Positions 57,483 through 64,000 of a DNA stretch of 64,000 bases are shown one piece after another. This DNA is from Cryptomeria japonica (Eukaryota; Streptophyta; Pinopsida; Cupressales; Cupressaceae): contig NC_081406.1 of the NCBI RefSeq assembly GCF_030272615.1, forward strand, positions 263,466,624 to 263,530,623, in the 5' to 3' direction. The translations under genes were made by a program, and so were the position numbers. The notes beneath the pieces were generated by a model that saw nothing but the letters and a program-made list of their open reading frames with translations, did no database searches and was not told the origin of the DNA. The number at the start of each line of letters is the position of its first letter. Within the stretch, counting starts at the first letter, position 1.

Positions 57483-58979
57483 AATAGGATTAGATTTTAG
57501 TTTTAACCTATGTTGTGCTGGATCAACACATAAATCTAGATTTATAAAGGATCCAACCTTCACTAGGGGTTTGATCTCAATTGCACGAATTTCACAATTT
57601 GAGATCATTCCTACTGTGTCATTAGAATGTTGAACTAGTTTCAACAAAGGGTACAATTTCAAGTGATAATATGTACTTAGATCTAGTGTTTAATGCTTAA
57701 TACTCTAGATCATGTGTTTTCTAATGATTAGACACTATAGTTAGCGTAGGCCTCTATTAAACATAAATGATCAAATTTCTAAATTGGATGTACCTCACTC
57801 TAGCTCTATTAAATCGATGACTATTGACTTGACCTAGATCATATTGATCTTCAAGATCTTGTTTTACTTAGGTATCTAAACAAGATGGTACAAGTAGATA
57901 ATGGTAGAGTTTGTTATACTAAGTACAAAAATTGATCCCCTTCTAATACTTTATTGAAACCCTTGTTATTGATCAATGATATGAACACTTTAAAGAGCTA
58001 GATCTAAAGTCCTAATATATTTTTATCAATCCAAAAGTTGATGTTATGATTCTGTAATGATGATGCAATGTACAATTAAGCTCTATTTCTAGATGTATCT
58101 TAGATCCTAGGTATCTCAAAAGAATTAGGATTTTCCCTTTTATACAAGATGCAATATGCAATTAAGCTCTATTTCTAGATGCATCTTAGATCCTAGGTAT
58201 ATCAAAAGAATTAGGATTTTCCCTTTTATACAAAAAATCTAGTTTTAAATTTGAATGCTTCATGGTAAATTCAAAGAGAAATAATTAGTAGGATAGTGGT
58301 TAGATTGGGCCCATAATTTAAATTTAAATGTGAAAGTTCATGGGTCAATCCACATTGCAAATGTGAATTAGATTCAAATCCACACTTGTCAATTCAACCT
58401 ATTATAGATAATGGGTATTATGTAGATAATTTTTTTGAATAGCCAACTACATACTATTGTTTATCTATTTTTTAAATTTCTATCTCCCAAAGTTGGCTAT
58501 AATGTTCTTCATAATCCAATTTAATCATATTTGATAGATTTTCCTTGATCTTGACATCAAATGACATTGAATTAGACATTTTTATTCTTCAAAATAATCA
58601 CATAAATTGTGTTATTATATATAAAATTATATTGTAATCTCCAAAATTAATTAGAAAAAATATTTTTTCTCTACTCTCAGCCCATTTCAACATCTTTATT
58701 TAAAATTTATATATTGATAAAATAATTATATGTTGGATCACCATAAAATTATATATTGTAAATGGGAAAATTTGATTTGGCAATTTACAACATAGAAGGA
58801 GAAATCACCAAATCAATTTTCTCTTTGGGGGAGGAACTCCTTTACATTCAAAAGAGGGAAGGAATCCACTAGATTCAGTCACAAATTAGATAAGGACTGA
58901 ATACTAAGTGGATTGGTTGATTATGATGTTTTTTTTCCTCTTTTGTAAGTTGAAATGTTGATTTAGGGTAAAATACTAA
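57483..58979. other. AT-rich region with one tandem duplication
   Basis: Nothing coding was recognised. It holds the 86-bp duplication at 58,062-58,233 and long AT-rich stretches (58,430-58,780). Confidence 0.5.
58062..58233. repeat. 86-bp tandem duplication
   Basis: Two adjacent copies begin GATGCAATRTRCAATTAAGC and end CCCTTTTATACAA, differing at about four positions. Confidence 0.92.
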
Positions 58980-59788
58980 AATCAGAGACAAAACTGAGAA
59001 AATAATGAGCTACAGGTTCGGGATTTTGTCGTGCACTTGGATCTGAGTAATATGAGCTGATTCAGATATGTCCTGCGAAATGCCCCCAAAAAGAAGGGAC
59101 CATGATGCAACAACATGGTCCTCTGAATTTTTTACACACCAAAAAGGGTTGTTCCATCTTTGTGTCTGAAGCTTATTCCAAGAAGTACAAATATGTACCT
59201 ATTTCCTACACGCAAAAAGGAAGGGAAATAGGTTGGGAATAGGGGCTTGCCTTAGGTCAAACCTTAATTTTATAATTAACCATGAAATTGAGATAAATGT
59301 AATCGAAATGACTGAAAGGAATGGTTCTCCTTTTGAGGGAGATGTTGAATTATGACTAAAAAATTGAATGATTACACCTCCTTGTGAAGTTTTTATTGCC
59401 TCCACATGGGATTAGGGTTTCATGATATAGGATGTAGATCTCCACTTCAACAATTGAATCTTGACTTTATTGTTTCTCCAAGGCTTGAAGGAAGACTGAA
59501 AAATGCTCAATTTATCTTGAATGCTTGAATGCTTGATCTCATGTGTGCTTGAATGCTTCTTGATTTTTCATGAAAGATGTTCAAATGAGAGGGGAAATCC
59601 TCTTTATATACTTTCCCATTGAGAAAACTGGCTAATTTTTCAACATGAGCCAACACAAAGAGGGAAATCCTTCTCAAATTTTAAATATGAAAAAGGGTTT
59701 AAAGAGGGCCCATTTTAGGGAGGAACATGGTGCCACGCCTCGGTCCTAGTGAGGACTAGGGTGTGGTGCCCTAGTCTTGCCTTATTTT
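58980..59788 (-). repeat. Possible gypsy LTR/leader remnant
   Basis: On the minus strand GAAAGTATATAAAGAGG (TATA-like, about 59,612) is followed by CTCTCATTTGAACATCTTTC and by AT-rich transcribed-type sequence with 'CAAGCATTCAAGCATTCAAG'. Then comes GGTTTGACCTAAGGCAAGCC leading into a C-rich stretch. The layout (promoter, then a short leader) is like the R-U5 and leader of plant gypsy elements. There is no partner in the window. Low confidence. Confidence 0.3.
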
Positions 59789-60970
59789 TGTTGTCCATTT
59801 GGAGGAATTGATTATGTGTTGCATTGATTTTTTGTCATTGATGTCAACACTAGCTATTATGGATGCTTTACCGACACCCTTCTGGTCCCGATAGGATTTT
59901 TGGTTTCTGGTTGGTTTGTATTTGACATGATTTGGTATCCTCCGGTATGTTTGGGTTATGGAATTGGCCTATGCATGCTACTCATATTCATGTGCAGTCA
60001 GTTTTGTTCTGGTGATCAGATGCTATCCTATTTTCTTGGAATCTTGGTTTGTGGTTCTGGCAAGGGTTTCACCGGCAGAGCTTTGATGAATTGCATAAGT
60101 GGTGTTGGTGAGGCTTCTGGTATGGTTTCAGGATGTTGATTGTGATCATGTTTGAGACTTGGCAAATTGGGATCATTTTTTTAGAGTGTGTGGACCTATA
60201 TTGGGTCTCGGTGTATCTAGGTTATAGACCAACTTAATGTAACATGTGGATTAGACCTCTCGATGTGTTTTCAGGATGTCTTATGGGTTGGATATTATTT
60301 GTTTGGTCTTAGGCCGACATGTTTTGTAATTATGTAATTGTTTTATTGTTTGGTGGCCAACCTTATTGTTTATGGTCGAGGCTTTGTATATATATGATGT
60401 AAGATCTCATTGTAGATTATTATGGTATGGGATATGGATATGTAAGGATCGAACATTGTAATATCATTCAGGCAGAGGATTTGGTTGATCATTGGAGATC
60501 AAGTTGGGTTTATGTAAGATGATTTAGTCCTATGGTATTGAGCTTAACTGGAACTGTACTCAGGCATAAGAGATGCTATCTTTTGTAGTTTAGTCATTCT
60601 TCCAGATTGTAGTATGAATTTCTATGTATTCAGTGAGACTCCTTTTGTGATGGGCAGTGCGCTCTAGGTTGTTGGCCTTCCTGCAAGTGTAGGCCCCTCA
60701 ATTGTAATTCACAAAATTACTATAGAAGTATTGTCTCACTGTGGGTAGGCTTCCCACCATGTTTTTCCCTTTACCGGGTTTTCCACATATAAATATTGGT
60801 GTCATGTGGATGGTATTTATTCTCTGATTATTATTTATGCTTAATTGGTTTATTTTCTATTTCAATATCTAGTTTATGTATTTCAATATTGATCTTTTGG
60901 GTTCTGGTAATCTATGACAACTTATTCACCCCCCCCCCTCTCAGTTGTCTTCTGGTTATTTGAACTATCT
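59789..60970 (+). mobile_element. LTR F, 5' LTR of a copia element
   Basis: It starts TGTTGTCCATTTGGAGGAAT and matches LTR D along its length (GTCTTAGGCCGACATG, GTAAGATCTCATTGTAG, the CCCACC...TTTTTCCC core near 60,750). It ends with TTATTCACCCCCCCCCC, TCTCAGTTGTC. A primer-binding site follows at 60,977. About 1.18 kb. Confidence 0.8.
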
Positions 60971-60976
60971 AAAAAT

Positions 60977-60988
60977 TGGTATCAAATC
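60977..60988 (+). promoter_or_regulatory. tRNA-Met-type primer-binding site
   Basis: TGGTATCAAATC lies a few bases after LTR F, close to the canonical TGGTATCAGAGC used by copia elements. Confidence 0.75.
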
Positions 60989-61032
60989 TTTGGTCCTCTC
61001 TACAAAAATCTTAACCACTTAAGGAAGATCCA

Positions 61033-62437
61033 ATGGCGACTAACAATTCAAGTTCATATAATTCATCTGGAGCTATCTTTCAGAGAGATATTCCTAGGCT
61101 TGATGATACAAATTACACAGTATCAAAGATTCAGATGGAGACTCATCTGAGATGTCTCGGTAAGGAGATTTGGGAGATCACACAGAATGGTGTTACACCT
61201 CATAATCTGGCATCTAGCAATCATCCTCCAGAAAAATTGGATAAGGATCTTGAGAATGATTGTAGAGAAAGAGAAGCCCTCTTGTATGCAATTTATGATC
61301 AACAAATAATGGGATTAACTGACAAATCATCTGCAAAGGCTATGTGGGACAAGTTGGAGACTCTTAATGAAGGTGACCCTACTATGAAAATTGCTAAACT
61401 TTATGCTTACCGGGTGAGATATGAAAAACCTGAAAATGGAAGAAGATGAAAGGATTACTGCATTCATGGAAAGGGTATATGAGATTGTTATGGGAATTCA
61501 ATGTTGTGGTGGAACTCTGAGTGAAGATGAAATAGTTTCTAAAGTTCTGAGAGCTTTGCCACCAACATACAAGATGAAGGCTACTACAATTAATGAATTG
61601 AGAATAATGGCTAATACTTATGCAAATAGAGATACCTTGGTTGGGAAACTATCTGCTTTTGAGCTTGAAGAATTTGGACCTTCTGGAGCTGTGAGGTCTA
61701 AACCTGTTTTTCATGCATCTGCATCATCAACCAGAAAGCAAGATTAGAAAGCTTTATATGTAAAGAAATTGGATGATATGAAGAGAGAAGATGAATAATT
61801 TGAGTAGCTTGAAGCCCTATTTGCTAGAAGAGTACCTAATGGACCGGTAGCAGGTAAGTATGAAGGAAAAGCACCTTTTAAATGTTTTGCATGTAATAAG
61901 ATTGGTCATTTTGCATCTAGATGTCGTGAAAGGAATTCAAGATTTGAAGAAAGAGATAGAAGATCTTTTAAGCCTAACCCTAGATATCAGAACAAGTATA
62001 AGTATAGGAAAAACATAGATAAATCATGCTACATAGCGGATGAGAAAGCTGTGATTGATTCTGATGATGAACCGACATAAGACTCTACTAGTGGTTCCAA
62101 TAATGGAAAGGAATTGATGTTATTGTCTATCAAGGAAGATGCTCTGGCACTAGAAGAGAATGTACCTGAAGAGAAGACACTTGCTGCTAAAATTGAAGAT
62201 AAGGATGAATGGGTAATTGACAGTGGATGTTCACATCATATGACTGGAGATAAAGGGAAGTTTCTATCTTTGCAAGAATTTGATGGCGATCTAGTTAGAT
62301 TTGGAGATCACAAAGCATGTATGATCAACGAAAAAGGAACTATATCATTGGATGGTAAGAACAATATAGATAATATTTATTTTGTTGAAGGTTTGAAGCA
62401 TAATCTTTTGAGTGTAGGACAAAGAGTTGATCTCCCC
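61033..62437 (+). pseudogene. Ty1/copia gag and protease fossil
   Basis: Gag begins MATNNSSSYNSSGAIFQRDI with PRLDDTNYTVSKIQMETHLR. The later core includes AFMERVYEIVMGIQCCGGTL and SKVLRALPPTYKMKATTI, then the knuckle CFACNKIGHFASRC at about 61,878. The protease block WVIDSGCSHHMTGDKGKF is at about 62,210, followed by the usual LKHNLLSVGQ. About three breaks. Integrase and reverse transcriptase are absent: at about 62,437 the sequence switches to an unrelated gypsy fragment. Confidence 0.85.
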
Positions 62438-64000
62438 TAATATCAAAATAACTGGGGGCAAAAATTCTACAATTGCAAGTCAAAAAGCATACTTGTTGAT
62501 CCTAAGTCTCCATCATGCTATCCTACTTTCACTTCTTTTCACAATCATAAGTCTTCATAACTCTTCCACTTGTTCCACACATCCATCCCCTTCTAGCGAT
62601 ACATCATGGACCTTTAATGGAGCTTCCTCGCAGGACTTTGTTATCAGGGATGCCCAAACTTCTTCAGGTGACACGCATATGGGCCTGTGTAGTCCACACA
62701 CTAGTAATTCTATCTCAGTTCCTTTATCAAGGAAGACAGTCACTCAAGATACACATCATTCAATCAAGGAACGTTGCAGCTACAATCACAAGGTCAAGCC
62801 TCGCACATTTGAGGTAGGTGACTTAGTTCTCAGAGAAAATCCTAAAAATCAACAAGACAGAGAGAAGAAGGGCAAGTTCGAACCAAACTGGCTTGGTCCC
62901 TACATCATTACAGCAGCATATGGATCTGGTGCGTATCAACTCTCAACTACAGAAGGTGAACCTTTAAAGGATCCTATCAACAGCATGCACCTTCGCAGGA
63001 TCTACACATAGCTCTTCAGAGTATCCTAATTCAAAAATACAAAAAAAATTATAAAACAAAATAAAATCATTACTTGGTGAAAACCTGGCAAACAGGCGCC
63101 TTGTGACACAAAAAAACATTGAAAAATCCAAAAAAAAGTAAAGAGAAATAATTTCGTCCAAAGGTGAAAACCACTTCGGTGGCGCCCTGGGCAAGTACCA
63201 TGGTGAAAATTGGGTCACCAGCGCCATGCGTAGAGACATTGTTCCTGCCTCCTTCAGGATTCTCTTTCATCATTTCACTTTGCACACACTCACAACCTAT
63301 TCGTTCATAATAAACTTACCCATTCCCATCATGGCTTGTTATTGATCTACCCAAGATTGGTTAGCCATTCATAATAAACATTCCTTTTCATCCCTTTCCA
63401 TCCATAATAAATCAGATCCTATCTGTGGCTAAGGCAAATCCTACGTCTAGTGATGGGTGTGGAACTAAGAACATCACATGTTTCGAGGAGTACAGTTTCT
63501 TCCAGCTTCCTTCAGTCTATTCGCACACAGTCCGCAATAAAGCAACATTTGCATCACAGATCCACAATAAATTATCAGTTTCATGGATTCAGTCAGCTTC
63601 AGATGAGACACAGCAGCAACAATGGGCTTCAACAAATCAAATCTTTCAACAGATTCAGACAACATTATGGTTCAGTGCTATCTATCCTTTCTGTGAAAGT
63701 AAACATTGTGACCACAATCAAATAAGACTTATACAAGTGACAAGAGACACTAAACTTGAGGGCTATAATGGATGTTGGTGTCGAGTCTTGGCTTTCTTTT
63801 GATTTTATCTTTTTGGTGACATTTCTTTTAGCTTTTCTGGGATGTCTTTGACTAGAGATTCTATCTCCAGGATGTCTTTGACTAGAAAGGTGAGGATGGG
63901 GTATCGTCACCTATTTTTGCTGTCTGTGGATTGTCTCTTAGTAATGCTATGACTTGTCCAAGGATATGAGGACACTGTGAGTCTAATGTGAACTGGGGCA
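62438..64000 (+). mobile_element. 3' part of a second Tat-clade gypsy element
   Basis: The frame at 62,427-63,011 ends with the Tat integrase tail: YNHKVKPRTFEVGDLVLREN, GKFEPNWLGPYIITAAYGSG and INSMHLRRIYT. It is homologous to the integrase tail at 40.5 kb. After it come GGTGAAAACCACTTCGGTGG-type motifs (63,075-63,230) and non-coding sequence to the edge, where GTGAACTGGGGCA may be the start of a polypurine tract. The 3' LTR would lie beyond the window. Frames at 63,425-63,910 are unsupported. The left part (62,440-62,770) is not recognisable. Confidence 0.7.

Noticed and set aside
62580-62640. Possible aRNH start (WTFNGASS) in the second Tat-clade piece
   Set aside because: Only eight residues resemble the domain and the following sequence does not.

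Overview
This 64-kb window looks like nuclear DNA of a large, repeat-rich plant genome, most likely a gymnosperm and probably a conifer. That assignment is an inference. It rests on AT-rich sequence, kilobase-scale LTRs with a run of C or G beside a 'TGATTCACCCCC' end, long Tat-type Ty3/gypsy elements, a plant L1-type LINE and a small gene behind an intron of about 3 kb. There are no bacterial-style operons, no rRNA or tRNA genes and no CRISPR array.

Layout. 1-5.06 kb: decayed retroelement-like coding remnants (one with four CCHC knuckles), one LTR, and two LTR pieces head to head. 5.06-11.96 kb: a solo LTR (minus strand) split by a 5.2-kb element with terminal inverted repeats, whose core is about 3.5 kb of a palindromic 20-bp satellite. 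12-13.3 kb: anonymous remnants. 13.3-17.1 kb: the best host-gene candidate, a possible 5' UTR exon, a long intron holding a foldback element, and an uninterrupted 90-codon reading frame. 17.7-19.2 kb: two unknown coiled-coil-like remnants in opposite orientation, one inside a retroposed segment with 26-bp target duplications. 19.97-26.35 kb: a degraded full-length L1-type LINE beside a (GT)42 tract. 26.4-33.2 kb: AT-rich DNA, an orphan LINE-type RNase H fragment, two LTRs in opposite orientation, a small foldback element and a CT tract.

33.2-55.5 kb is a three-level nest. A Ty1/copia fossil (plus strand) is split by a 20.4-kb Ty3/gypsy Tat-clade element (minus strand, 33,854-54,217, 5-bp duplication CTCTC). 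That element is itself split by a 2.8-kb non-autonomous LTR element (42,115-44,950, duplication TAATA). The Tat-clade element has LTRs, gag, protease, a G-patch-like segment, reverse transcriptase, two RNase H domains and integrase. On its opposite strand it carries a plant-mobile-domain-like coding region with a coiled-coil tail. All of these are fossils. By-eye LTR divergence is about 3% for both nested elements, so both insertions are of similar, moderately old age.

55.5-59.8 kb is mostly anonymous, with one possible small secreted-peptide reading frame and what may be a gypsy LTR/leader remnant. 59.8-64 kb holds a copia LTR with gag and protease that gives way abruptly to the 3' end of another Tat-clade element running off the window. 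Only the 90-codon gene looks like working host coding sequence. I did not recognise its family.
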